Shown here piece by piece: positions 53,738 to 61,709 of a stretch of DNA of 61,709 nt (position 1 is its first letter; every line of letters begins with the position of its first letter). The position numbers were made by a program, and so were the translations under genes. The notes below the pieces were generated by a model, which worked only from the letters and a program-made list of their open reading frames with translations, made no database searches and was not told where the DNA came from. Source of the stretch: Spirochaetaceae bacterium bin103 (lineage in GTDB: Bacteria > Spirochaetota > Spirochaetia > SZUA-6 > Bin103); assembly GCA_002238925.1 (NCBI GenBank), contig MPNH01000030.1:1-61709 (forward strand). Direction: 5' to 3'.

Positions 53738-54928
53738 CTAGGCGGCGATCATCCCGTGCGGGTCGATGATGAACTTCTTGGCCGCGCCGCGGTCGAAGTC
53801 CTGGTAGCCCTGCGGGCCGTCGTCGAGCGAAATCACCGTCGCACCAACGTTCTCGGCCACGGACACCTTGTCGTACAGGATCGCCTGCATGAGCTGGCGG
53901 TTGTAGCGCATTACCGGGCACTGGCCGGTGGTGAAGTGGTGCGACTTGGCCCAGCCGAGGCCAATGCGGATGCCCAAGTTGCCGATCTTGGCGTTGTCGT
54001 CGACGCCGCCCGGATCGCCGGTCACGTACAGGCCGGGAATGCCGATGCCGCCGCCGGCGCGGGTCACCTCCATTACCGAGTTGAGCACCGTCGCCGGCTG
54101 CTCCACCGCGGCGTCCTTGCCGTGGCCGCGCGCCTCGAAGCCGACGCAGTCCACCGCCTGGTCCACCTCCGGCTCGCCGACGATCTGCTCGATCTGCTCG
54201 CCGAGGCTGGCGTCCTGGCGCAGATCCACCGTCTCGCAACCGAAGCTGCGCGCCTGCTCCAGGCGCTCGGGAATCAGGTCGCCGACAATAACCACGGCGG
54301 CGCCGAGCAGCTGGCAGCCGGTGGCGCAGGCCAGACCGACGGGTCCGCCGCCGGCCACGTAGACAATCGAGCCGGGGCCGACGCCGGCGCTGTAGGCGCC
54401 GTGGAAGCCGGTGGGGAAGATGTCGGACAGCAGCGTCAGATCCTGGATCTTGGCCAGGGTGACATCACGCTCGGGCAGCTTGAGCAGGTTGAAGTCGGCG
54501 TATGGCACCATGACGTACTCGGCCTGGCCGCCGACCCAGCCGCCCATGTCCACGTAGCCGTAGGCGGCGCCGGGGCGCGCGGGATTGACGTGCAGGCAGA
54601 TGCCGGTCTTGCCTTCCTTGCAGTTCCGGCAGCGCCCGCAGGCGATGTTGAACGGTACCGACACGATGTCGCCGACGTTGACGAATTCGACGTCGCGTCC
54701 CGCCTCGATCACCTCGCCGGTGATCTCGTGGCCCAGGATCAGCCCGGCCGGCGCGGTGGTGCGGCCGCGTACCATGTGCTGATCGCTGCCGCAGATATTG
54801 GTCGATACGATCTTGAGAATGACGCCGTGGTCACACTTGCGGTCGCCGAGCGCGAGCTTGGGAAATTCGATGTCCTGAATCTCCACGACCCCCGGCTCGA
54901 TGTAAGCGATCCCTCTGTTTTCAGCCAT
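53738..54928 (-). CDS. fdhA: Glutathione-independent formaldehyde dehydrogenase
   Basis: A 396-residue zinc-dependent medium-chain dehydrogenase, close to the Pseudomonas FdhA length. The start at 54928 (MAENRGIAYIEPG) has a GGGGGG about seven bases upstream. NICGSDQHMVRGR gives the catalytic zinc Cys, GHEITGEVIE the conserved HE, four Cys in CGRCRNCKEGKTGIC bind the structural zinc, and YVAGGGPVGLACA binds NAD. AKSHHFTTGQCPVMRYNRQLM is specific to the FdhA subgroup. It oxidises formaldehyde to formate, or dismutates aldehydes. Confidence 0.9.
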   Translation of the reverse strand: MAENRGIAYIEPGVVEIQDIEFPKLALGDRKCDHGVILKIVSTNICGSDQHMVRGRTTAPAGLILGHEITGEVIEAGRDVEFVNVGDIVSVPFNIACGRCRNCKEGKTGICLHVNPARPGAAYGYVDMGGWVGGQAEYVMVPYADFNLLKLPERDVTLAKIQDLTLLSDIFPTGFHGAYSAGVGPGSIVYVAGGGPVGLACATGCQLLGAAVVIVGDLIPERLEQARSFGCETVDLRQDASLGEQIEQIVGEPEVDQAVDCVGFEARGHGKDAAVEQPATVLNSVMEVTRAGGGIGIPGLYVTGDPGGVDDNAKIGNLGIRIGLGWAKSHHFTTGQCPVMRYNRQLMQAILYDKVSVAENVGATVISLDDGPQGYQDFDRGAAKKFIIDPHGMIAA

Positions 54929-55032
54929 CCGAATACCCCCCGAAAATAGTGATCTGAAATGGTGTTTGTCCGATGCTACACCGGAATAGCCGGCATCGCC
55001 AGCCCCCACCGTCCAGCCGTCGTCCAGCCGGG

Positions 55033-55251
55033 CTACCGCGCCGCGGGTGCCTCGGCCTCCTCTTCCTCGTCTTCCTCGGTAGCCTCTTCCTCCACGTCGC
55101 CGGGAAGGTTGAGGCCACGGTACTCTGCGATCAGCGTCTCCGCGTCGTGGTCGACCGGATTGGCGCGCCGTTCTTTCTTGCGTTCGCGCCGTTCCGCTCT
55201 CGCCAGTTCACGGCGCCTCTTCTGTGCACTATGTTTGGAACGTCTAGCCAT
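55033..55251 (-). CDS. Small basic-then-acidic hypothetical protein
   Basis: A 72-residue protein whose ATG at 55251 has GGAGG four bases upstream. The first 30 residues are strongly basic (MARRSKHSAQKRRRELARAE), the last 20 are an acidic run ending in Ala/Arg. Such charged small proteins recur next to housekeeping genes and may bind nucleic acid; no function known. It is divergent from apt. Confidence 0.6.
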   Translation of the reverse strand: MARRSKHSAQKRRRELARAERRERKKERRANPVDHDAETLIAEYRGLNLPGDVEEEATEEDEEEEAEAPAAR

Positions 55252-55412
55252 GGATCCTCCATCGGCTGGTATTTTGCCGGTCGCGGCTTCTCGGGCTCCG
55301 AATCGAGTATCGAGCCGAAGCGCGCGGCCGCCGGCGGCGCCTTGCAGTAAAATAACCAACGTACCGCATCGTCTCAAGCGCATTCGCGGCGGACGGCGGA
55401 CAGGAGACACAC

Positions 55413-55943
55413 ATGACCGACGATCTGGCTGCCCGGGTGCGCGAAACGCTGCGCTCCATCCCTGACTTCCCGCAACCCGGCATCCTGTTCCGCGACATCA
55501 CCCCGCTGCTGACGTCGAGCGGCCTGCTGCCGCGCGTCGTGGCCTGGCTGGCCGAGCAGTGCACGCAGCGCCGGGCGGACCGGATCGCCTGCATCGAGAG
55601 CCGCGGCTTCCTGTTCGGCGCGCCGCTTGCCGAGCGCCTCAACCTGCCGCTGGCCCTGATCCGCAAGCCGGGCAAGCTGCCGCACCGCACCATCCGCCAG
55701 GACTACGCCCTGGAATACGGTTCCGACGCGCTGGAGATGCACGCCGACGCGTGCGCGCCGGGCGACCGGGTGGTGCTGATCGACGACGTGCTGGCCACCG
55801 GCGGCACCGCCAACGCCGCCTGCGAACTGATCGAGAAACTGGACGCCGAGGTCGCCGCCGTGCTGTTCGTGCTCGAACTCGGCGAACTGGACGGCCGCGC
55901 ATTGCTGCACAACCGCCCCTGCCGGAGCCTGACCGAGGTGTAA
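55413..55943 (+). CDS. apt: Adenine phosphoribosyltransferase
   Basis: A 176-residue purine-salvage enzyme converting adenine and PRPP to AMP. IPDFPQPGILFRDITPLL is the N-terminal APT motif, ESRGFLFGAPLAERL the base-binding part, RKPGKLPH the flexible loop and VVLIDDVLATGGTANAA the PRPP-binding signature. AGGAG lies seven bases before the ATG. It converges on coxB with four bases between. Confidence 0.95.
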   Translation: MTDDLAARVRETLRSIPDFPQPGILFRDITPLLTSSGLLPRVVAWLAEQCTQRRADRIACIESRGFLFGAPLAERLNLPLALIRKPGKLPHRTIRQDYALEYGSDALEMHADACAPGDRVVLIDDVLATGGTANAACELIEKLDAEVAAVLFVLELGELDGRALLHNRPCRSLTEV

Positions 55944-55947
55944 GCGC

Positions 55948-56730
55948 CTAGTCGAAGAAGCCCTTGGGTTGGGAGGCGGCCTCCACTTCGGCCACACGTT
56001 CGGCCATCCAGGCGTTGAAGCCGGCCTGGTCGTGCACGGTAAAGAAGCCGCGCATCCGGTAGTGACCGAGGCCGCATAGCTGGGCGCACGCTATCTCCCA
56101 CTCGCCGGTGGCGGTGGCGGTGAAGCTGAGCGGGATGGTCATGCCCGGGATCGCGTCCTGCTTGACGCGCATTTCCGGCAGGAAAAAGCTGTGCACGACG
56201 TCGAACGAACTCAGTTCTATGCGGATCGGCGTGTCGACCGGGATGTGGAGCTGGTTCACGGTAACGATGTCGTCCTTGGCCATGACGTCGTCGCGGTCCA
56301 CCCCCACCGGGTTGGCCTCGGCATCGACCAGATCGACGCTGGTGGCGCCGAACACGCCGTCGGCGCCCGGGTAGTGGATGTTCCAGGCGAACTGCTGGCC
56401 CACCACGCGAATGGTCATTGCCTCCTCGGCCGGCGTTGGGTTGGCGACCACGCGCGCCCACACCGGAACCGACAGGCCGAACAGCAGGGCGATCTCGATC
56501 ACGGCCACCGCGCCCTCGACCCAGCGCGACAGGTGGCTGTGCGTGCCTTCGTAATTCGCCTTGGGATTGCGCCGCTTGCGGAACCGCACCAGGATGAAGA
56601 AAAAGAAGATACCCCAGCCGACGAACAGCACCAGCATCAGCAGGTGGACCCAGCCGATCAGCCCATCGACCTGGCCGGCATGGGTGGAAGCCGCCTGCGG
56701 CATCCACATGGAACGGGCAAACTCAATCAC
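55948..56730 (-). CDS. coxB: Cytochrome c oxidase subunit II
   Basis: A 260-residue subunit with two N-terminal helices (about 25-50 and 72-95) and a periplasmic cupredoxin domain. The CuA ligands are the His in DVVHSFFLPEMRV and the CAQLCGLGHYRM motif (two Cys, His, Met). It receives electrons from a c-type cytochrome or blue copper protein. Unusually it is the last gene of the operon; in most operons coxB precedes coxA. No cytochrome c domain is fused. Confidence 0.9.
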   Translation of the reverse strand: MIEFARSMWMPQAASTHAGQVDGLIGWVHLLMLVLFVGWGIFFFFILVRFRKRRNPKANYEGTHSHLSRWVEGAVAVIEIALLFGLSVPVWARVVANPTPAEEAMTIRVVGQQFAWNIHYPGADGVFGATSVDLVDAEANPVGVDRDDVMAKDDIVTVNQLHIPVDTPIRIELSSFDVVHSFFLPEMRVKQDAIPGMTIPLSFTATATGEWEIACAQLCGLGHYRMRGFFTVHDQAGFNAWMAERVAEVEAASQPKGFFD

Positions 56731-57000
56731 TCAGGTGGCCTCCGGAGAATGCAGCGCCAGCCGCCGGATGCGCCGCCGCGCGGCGAGCAGGAACGCGCCC
56801 ACGCCGGCGAACACCAGCGCCACCATGCCGAGCAGCAGCAGGATGCCGGCCTGCAGGCCGCGCACCGCCTCCTCCTGCGCGGCGCCGAAGCACACCGCGC
56901 ACGCGGCCGCGGTGTCGGGGTTGAGCGCATCGGCGAGCAGAAGCCCCGCGGCGCACAACAGTACCGGCAGCGCGGGAGGTAGACGACGGGCGTACCTCAT
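56731..57000 (-). CDS. Small membrane protein with CAVC motif
   Basis: An 89-residue protein with an N-terminal signal-like helix, an AACAVCFGAAQEE motif and one later membrane helix (ILLLLGMVALVFAGVGAFLL), ending basic. The CxxC just outside the membrane could bind copper or heme or form a thiol pair. Proteins of this look recur in oxidase operons of environmental bacteria. It abuts the coxB start and the previous stop. Confidence 0.6.
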   Translation of the reverse strand: MRYARRLPPALPVLLCAAGLLLADALNPDTAAACAVCFGAAQEEAVRGLQAGILLLLGMVALVFAGVGAFLLAARRRIRRLALHSPEAT

Positions 57001-57210
57001 CTAGCCGGCGTCCTTAACCGCGGCAACGGCGGCGAGCACGCGCCGCTCCACCAGCAGCAGCGCCAGCAGCGCCAGCGCCGCGCCGCTGCCGCCGGCCACG
57101 GCCAGCACCGGGTCGCGGTTGGCGAACCAGGTGAAGCACCAGATGGAAAAGAACGCCAGGCCGGCGCAGGCGCAGGCAATGAACACGATGTGGATCACCT
57201 TCAGAGACAT
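57001..57210 (-). CDS. Two-helix membrane protein of the oxidase operon
   Basis: A 69-residue protein with helices at about 5-27 and 36-54 (VIHIVFIACACAGLAFFSIW). No catalytic motif. It shares a base with the coxD stop and directly precedes the CAVC gene; its position suggests an assembly or structural role in the oxidase. Confidence 0.55.
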   Translation of the reverse strand: MSLKVIHIVFIACACAGLAFFSIWCFTWFANRDPVLAVAGGSGAALALLALLLVERRVLAAVAAVKDAG

Positions 57211-57560
57211 TAGTGGGGCTCCTCCAGCGCCGGCGCCTCCAGAATGGCGCGCTCGCTGGCGAAGGTGTCGAAGTAACCGAACATGAACAGCGCAATCATG
57301 ACGATGAAGAAGATCGCCGAGAAGATCAGCACCTTGAAGATGAACGGGAACTTGTCGTGGAACAGGTGCATGAAGATGCCCGCCACCAGGGTGCCCTTGA
57401 CGCTCGCCACCACCAGGGCCACGGCGATGGCGGCCCCCACCGGCAGGTGCAACCGGCTCACCGCGACGGTCACCACGGTCAGCACCATCAACGAAATGAA
57501 CACGATGAAGTAGACCCGCACCTGCTGCTGCAGGTGCTCGGCGGTATGTTCAGCGCTCAT
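57210..57560 (-). CDS. Cytochrome c oxidase subunit IV (CtaF/CoxD-type)
   Basis: A 116-residue, three-helix protein of the prokaryotic subunit IV family: YFIVFISLMVLTVVTVAVSR, then VASVKGTLVAGIFMHLFHDK with its conserved HLFHD, and a third helix. It stabilises the oxidase core. Located after coxC. Confidence 0.8.
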   Translation of the reverse strand: MSAEHTAEHLQQQVRVYFIVFISLMVLTVVTVAVSRLHLPVGAAIAVALVVASVKGTLVAGIFMHLFHDKFPFIFKVLIFSAIFFIVMIALFMFGYFDTFASERAILEAPALEEPH

Positions 57561-57604
57561 CGAATACTCCCACGGACAGCGTCATCGCTTACAACAGGCA
57601 TCGG

Positions 57605-58207
<603 letters not shown>

Positions 58208-58213
58208 GGGCCG

Positions 58214-59995
58214 CTAGATTCTCTTCAGGTGTTGCGGCGAGAAGTCACGCTTCGCCCTCGGCACGCTGTACTCGTACGGTCCGCGGTACACGGTGACCGG
58301 CGCCTCGAAGTTGCCGTGCCCCAGCGGCGGCGAGGTGGTGGCCCACTCCAGGGTGGTGCCCTGCCACGGGTTGTCCTCTACCTTCTCGCCGTTCTTGAGG
58401 CTGACGAAGAAGTTGACAATGAAGAACACCTGCGCCAGCGCCAGCCCCCAGGAAGAGAACGTAATGAGCTGGTTGATCCACAGGTAGTCCTGGGCGTGCG
58501 CGTAGGTGGCGCCGCCGTCGTACAGGCGGCGCGACACGCCGGCCATGCCGAGCACGAACATCGGCATGAAGGTGCCCACCATGCATACCAGGGAAGGCCA
58601 GAAGTGCCAGCGCCCCAAGGTGTCGTTCATGCGCCGCCCGGTCACCTTGGGATACCAGTAATAGATGCCGGCGAACAGCGCCAACAGGGTGCCTGGCGCC
58701 ACCACGAAGTGGAAGTGTCCGATTACGTAGTAGGTGTCGTGCAGATGGATGTCCGCCACCGACAGGCCGAGCGGCAGGCCGGTAAGTCCGCCGATGCCGA
58801 ACATCGGAATGAACGCCAGCGCGAACAGCATCGGCGTGGTGAAGCGTATTGACCCGCCCCACAGCGACAGGATCATCACCGTCAGAATGATGATCGACGG
58901 CACCGAGATGATCATGGTGGTAAGCTGGAAGAAAGTGCTGATCGCGGTGCCCATACCGGTCAGGAACATGTGGTGCGCCCACACCACGAAGCTCATGAAG
59001 CCGAGAAATATCACCGAGTAGACCAGCGCCTTGTAGCCGTACAGTGGCTTGCGCGAGTTGTTGGCCAGGACCTCGCACACAATGCCCATCGCCGGCAGGA
59101 TGAGCACGTACACTTCCGGGTGCGCCAGGAACCAGAACAGGTGCTGCCACAGCAGGGCATTGCCGCCGCCGCTGCCGGTGTACGCCTCGCCGCTGATCAC
59201 CAGGCCGGAAGGCATGAAGAAGCTGGTGCCCGCCACGCGGTCGAGGAGCTGCATGAAGCCGGCCACCTCCAGCGGCGGGAACGCGAGCAACAGGAGCAGG
59301 CTGGTCACCAACTGCGCCCACACGAAGAACGGCAGGCGCATGAATTTCAGGCCCGGCGCGCGCAACTGCACAATGGTGGTGATGATGTTGACCGAGCCGA
59401 GCAGCGACGAATTGATCAGGAACACCATGCCCAGCAGCCACCAGGTCTGGCCGGCGGTCTCGATCACCGCCAGCGGCGGGTAGGAGGTCCAGCCCGACTT
59501 GGCGGCGCCGCCGGGGATGAAGAAGCTGATCAGCATGATCACGCCGCCGACGAAGTACAGCCAGTAGCTGGCCGCGTTGAGCTTCGGAAATGCCATGTCG
59601 GGAGCGCCGACCTGCAGCGGCACCAGGTAGTTGCCGAATGCTCCCACGGCCAGCGGCACCACGCCGAGGAACACCATGATAGTGCCGTGCATGGCGCCGA
59701 GCTGGTTGTAGAACTCCGGCAGCATTACCCCCTCGGGCATGCGCGTAACGCCGAACAGGCGCCCGATCACCGGCAGCGCCTGCTCCGGATAGGCGAGCTG
59801 CCAGCGCATCAGCAGAATGAGACAGAACCCCAGGAACAGGAACACCAGGGCGGTGATCCCGTACTGGATGCCGATCACCTTGTGATCTACGGAAAAGACG
59901 TACTTGCGGATAAAACTCTCGGGCGCGCCATGGCCATGATCGCCGTGGCCGTCATGGCCGTGCCCTTCGGCGTTTGCGTGTCCGTTGTTGTGCAC
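58214..59995 (-). CDS. coxA: Cytochrome c oxidase subunit I (aa3, A1-type)
   Basis: A 593-residue, 12-helix catalytic subunit from a GTG start, preceded by a His/Gly-rich N-terminus. HPEVYVLILPAMG holds a CuB His, the D-channel Glu and the cross-linked Tyr; WAHHMF the other two CuB His; DTYYVIGHFHFV the heme ligands. The Glu in HPEVY marks the A1 subfamily, which pumps protons efficiently. It reduces O2 to water. Position: second in the operon after a copper-protein-like lipoprotein. Confidence 0.95.
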   Translation of the reverse strand: MHNNGHANAEGHGHDGHGDHGHGAPESFIRKYVFSVDHKVIGIQYGITALVFLFLGFCLILLMRWQLAYPEQALPVIGRLFGVTRMPEGVMLPEFYNQLGAMHGTIMVFLGVVPLAVGAFGNYLVPLQVGAPDMAFPKLNAASYWLYFVGGVIMLISFFIPGGAAKSGWTSYPPLAVIETAGQTWWLLGMVFLINSSLLGSVNIITTIVQLRAPGLKFMRLPFFVWAQLVTSLLLLLAFPPLEVAGFMQLLDRVAGTSFFMPSGLVISGEAYTGSGGGNALLWQHLFWFLAHPEVYVLILPAMGIVCEVLANNSRKPLYGYKALVYSVIFLGFMSFVVWAHHMFLTGMGTAISTFFQLTTMIISVPSIIILTVMILSLWGGSIRFTTPMLFALAFIPMFGIGGLTGLPLGLSVADIHLHDTYYVIGHFHFVVAPGTLLALFAGIYYWYPKVTGRRMNDTLGRWHFWPSLVCMVGTFMPMFVLGMAGVSRRLYDGGATYAHAQDYLWINQLITFSSWGLALAQVFFIVNFFVSLKNGEKVEDNPWQGTTLEWATTSPPLGHGNFEAPVTVYRGPYEYSVPRAKRDFSPQHLKRI

Positions 59996-60010
59996 GTCAG
60001 TTTCCCCGTA

Positions 60011-60865
60011 CTAACTTGACGGGACCTCCATCTCGGCGTCTACGGTGGCCTTCTCGCCGATGCCGACGGTTACGCTCACGGTCTGCGCCGGCAGGCGCTC
60101 GTGCCAGATCTCCAACTCGTAGGTGCCGGCCGGAAGGCCACTGATGGTGAACGTGCCGTCCTCGCCGGTAACAGCGAAATAGGGATGGTCGAACACCGCC
60201 GCCCAAGCGTTCATCCACGGATGCACGTCGCACTTGACCGCGAACGGCGTCGGCTCCGCCTTGTCGAATACCTTCTCCAACTCGGTGCGGAACTGCGGCA
60301 TTGCCTCGTTGAACTCCGCGTTTACCTTGGCGAACGCGTGCACGTTGTGCAGAGTGCCGTCCGGATTGAGGATCTTCAGCGTCTGGCCGACGCGCAGGGC
60401 GAACACGTGCGGCGAATACTGACAGCCGCCCTGGTCGAATTCGACCACCATGTCCGGCATGTCATGATCCATGTCGGGCAGCGATGTGCCCTTGATCTGC
60501 ACCATCACGTTGGCAATGGCCTGGCCCTCGCCCAGCACCAGCACTTGGCGGCGCCTCGGATTCTCCTGGTTCTTCTCGTCGCAAATGGGGTCGGCGGCCA
60601 TGTCCAGCACGGCCATCTCGGGAGCGTCGCCATTGAAGGTGATGGTGCCGCTGATGGAGGCACTGTTGGTATCGGTTTCGACGGCCGCGGCCGGCGTCTC
60701 GGCACTCGCGGCGGTATCGGAGCCGGACGCGGCTGCGCCGCCACCGTCTTCATCGTCGCTGCCGCAGCCGGCGAGCAACAGTGCCAGCGCGACGACCGGC
60801 AGGAGCCGGAGGTGGGATCGAAACGGGAGTTTCGACAGGGCATAGCGCAGGAACCTGGTGCGCAT
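60011..60865 (-). CDS. Lipoprotein with cupredoxin-like domain and C-terminal beta-sandwich
   Basis: A 284-residue protein with an N-terminal signal and LLLAGC lipobox, a Gly/Ser/Ala-rich linker and a copper-protein-like domain: HVFALRVGQTLKILNPDGTLHNVHAF (His) and PFAVKCDVHPWMNAWAAVF (Cys, His, Met) would complete a type-1 copper site. A final carboxypeptidase-regulatory-like module (GTFTISGLPAGTYELEIWHE) follows. First gene of the oxidase operon, it may feed electrons to CoxB. Confidence 0.75.
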   Translation of the reverse strand: MRTRFLRYALSKLPFRSHLRLLPVVALALLLAGCGSDDEDGGGAAASGSDTAASAETPAAAVETDTNSASISGTITFNGDAPEMAVLDMAADPICDEKNQENPRRRQVLVLGEGQAIANVMVQIKGTSLPDMDHDMPDMVVEFDQGGCQYSPHVFALRVGQTLKILNPDGTLHNVHAFAKVNAEFNEAMPQFRTELEKVFDKAEPTPFAVKCDVHPWMNAWAAVFDHPYFAVTGEDGTFTISGLPAGTYELEIWHERLPAQTVSVTVGIGEKATVDAEMEVPSS

Positions 60866-61161
60866 GTCTGGTAGGGCCTCCTCGGGGTAGACGGGTCGGG
60901 TCTGCAGAACGTCAACACGGCGTCGTCCGTTCTGGCGTACCTCAGACTGCGCGGTGCGCAGAGCGATACCGGCTGCCCGAGTCCTGCAAGAAGCTACGTC
61001 AGCGCCCGGCGAACTGTCAACCGCAAATGGCCTCCCGAGTGCCCCCCGGTGCCCCGGTGCCTCCCGGCTGCCATCCGGCGCCGCCCAGGCCCGCCCGGCC
61101 CGCTCGGCTCGCCGGTTGCGGTGCGCCGGGAACGCGGCCGCCCGGCGGCGGCATTGGAGCG
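60866..61161 (-). promoter_or_regulatory. Region upstream of the oxidase operon with a predicted promoter
   Basis: In these 296 bases the minus strand has TTGACA (61015-61020), an 18-base spacer and TAGCTT (60991-60996), about 125 bases ahead of the lipoprotein start: a perfect -35 with a weak -10. The rest is GC-rich with nothing recognised. Confidence 0.35.
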
Positions 61162-61653
61162 TTACGGCTGCGGTTCGCGGCGCGGGCGCTGGCGGTCACG
61201 CCGTTCGCGGCGCTTCTCGTATCCCTCCGCCATGTGGTGGCGGAACGGCAGGATGCGGGCCGGGACCGGTACGCCGCGAAACTCGGCGCGGCACAGGTAG
61301 CACACCGCCATCTGCGGCACGCCGCGGTAGATCAGGAGGTCGACCAGCGCCAGCACCATCAGGCTGACGCCGTAGGTGAACGGCACCAGGACCGCGCCCA
61401 CCACCACCAGTCCGATGCCCAGCACGCGCGGGAACGCCTTCTGCCGGAAGAAGCGCCGGCAGCCGCAGACCGGGCACTCCTCGAACGCCTCCGCCCCAGC
61501 CACCGGGTAGCGCCGCCCGCAGCTTCCGCACGCCAGCTCCCCGTCCCGGACGCCCGCGGTCAGCGGCTCGCCGCAGCCGTCGCACTCGGCGCGCACCTCG
61601 AGCCGGGCGCCGCCGCCCGCGCCGCCGCGGCCGCGACCGCGCATCGCCTTCAC
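61162..61653 (-). CDS. Membrane protein with N-terminal zinc ribbons
   Basis: A 163-residue protein (GTG at 61653 or ATG at 61644). The N-terminal half has Cys pairs CDGCG, CGSCGRRYP and CPVCGCRRF, suggesting two rubredoxin-like zinc ribbons; one or two hydrophobic helices (VLGIGLVVVGAVLVPFTYGV; LMVLALVDLLIYRG) follow, then a further CYLC and a basic tail. Unknown function; it points toward the oxidase operon on the same strand and may be part of its assembly. Confidence 0.65.
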   Translation of the reverse strand: MKAMRGRGRGGAGGGARLEVRAECDGCGEPLTAGVRDGELACGSCGRRYPVAGAEAFEECPVCGCRRFFRQKAFPRVLGIGLVVVGAVLVPFTYGVSLMVLALVDLLIYRGVPQMAVCYLCRAEFRGVPVPARILPFRHHMAEGYEKRRERRDRQRPRREPQP

Positions 61654-61709
61654 AGGACCCTAATCATCAGAGGATGCCCATCATCAGAGAACCACGCCGT
61701 AACGCAGCA

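Overview
The window is a 61.7-kb, GC-rich bacterial fragment that reads best as an environmental, probably host-associated or marine, member of the Spirochaetota. The reasons are three extracytoplasmic binding proteins whose signal peptides are followed by Gly/Ser/Glu-rich mature starts (ATGEGE, AAGDEEG, AGSEAEEGG), a style common in Spirochaetaceae; paired LplB/YtcP-type sugar permeases without their own ATPase; and a RarA ATPase fused to a methyltransferase. This placement is an inference. The aa3-type oxidase operon says the organism respires oxygen. No rRNA, complete tRNA or CRISPR array was seen.

Layout. 0-6.2 kb is a defence-like patch: a 3'-truncated OLD-like ATPase, then (beyond an mmsA aldehyde dehydrogenase) a DNA adenine methyltransferase, a possible 46-aa ORF, an AAA ATPase and a TOPRIM-like protein, all on the minus strand. 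6.2-22 kb is carbohydrate metabolism: an LplB/YtcP/binding-protein transporter, an orphan YtcP paralogue, a large hydrolase-isomerase fusion, a GPH sugar symporter, an NHL protein with a TIM-barrel isomerase, an SDR and a ribulokinase, with an HNH endonuclease inserted. 21.4-23.4 kb holds two toxin-antitoxin modules, one intact (Phd/PIN) and one decayed (ParE). 23.4-28.3 kb carries RarA-methyltransferase, a class II aldolase, a tRNA-queuosine mannosyltransferase and an SDR. 28.4-32 kb is a patch of small accessory genes: a HEPN-like pair, a PhyH dioxygenase and a three-gene cassette with an FN3 domain.

32-42 kb is transport again: a Gfo/Idh/MocA oxidoreductase, a second sugar transporter, a higBA locus whose toxin is deleted, and a DppB/DppC/binding-protein system with a decayed copy of the dppC 5' end beside it. 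42.3-45.7 kb is a zinc-uptake operon (zur, small membrane ORF, znuC, znuB, frameshifted znuA) with two copies of one palindromic operator; it looks acquired from an alphaproteobacterium-like source. 45.7-55 kb holds a Uma2 nuclease, two enolase-superfamily dehydratases, a PRISE-type reductase, a peroxiredoxin, a GH-like protein, a K+ channel and formaldehyde dehydrogenase. 55.0-61.7 kb holds apt and an aa3 oxidase operon in which coxB is last.

How the genes fit: the transporters import oligosaccharides and peptides; hydrolases, TIM-barrel isomerases, oxidoreductases, dehydratases, ribulokinase, aldolase and the semialdehyde dehydrogenase could route unusual sugars, polyols and sugar acids into central metabolism; the oxidase re-oxidises the carriers. 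Three genes (about 12.36, 18.43 and 24.79 kb) each need a single -1 correction inside a long G/C run, which points to homopolymer errors in the assembly. The znuA, parE and higB lesions are of a different kind and look like real decay. The accessory and defence genes sit in visibly AT-richer patches than the metabolic genes.
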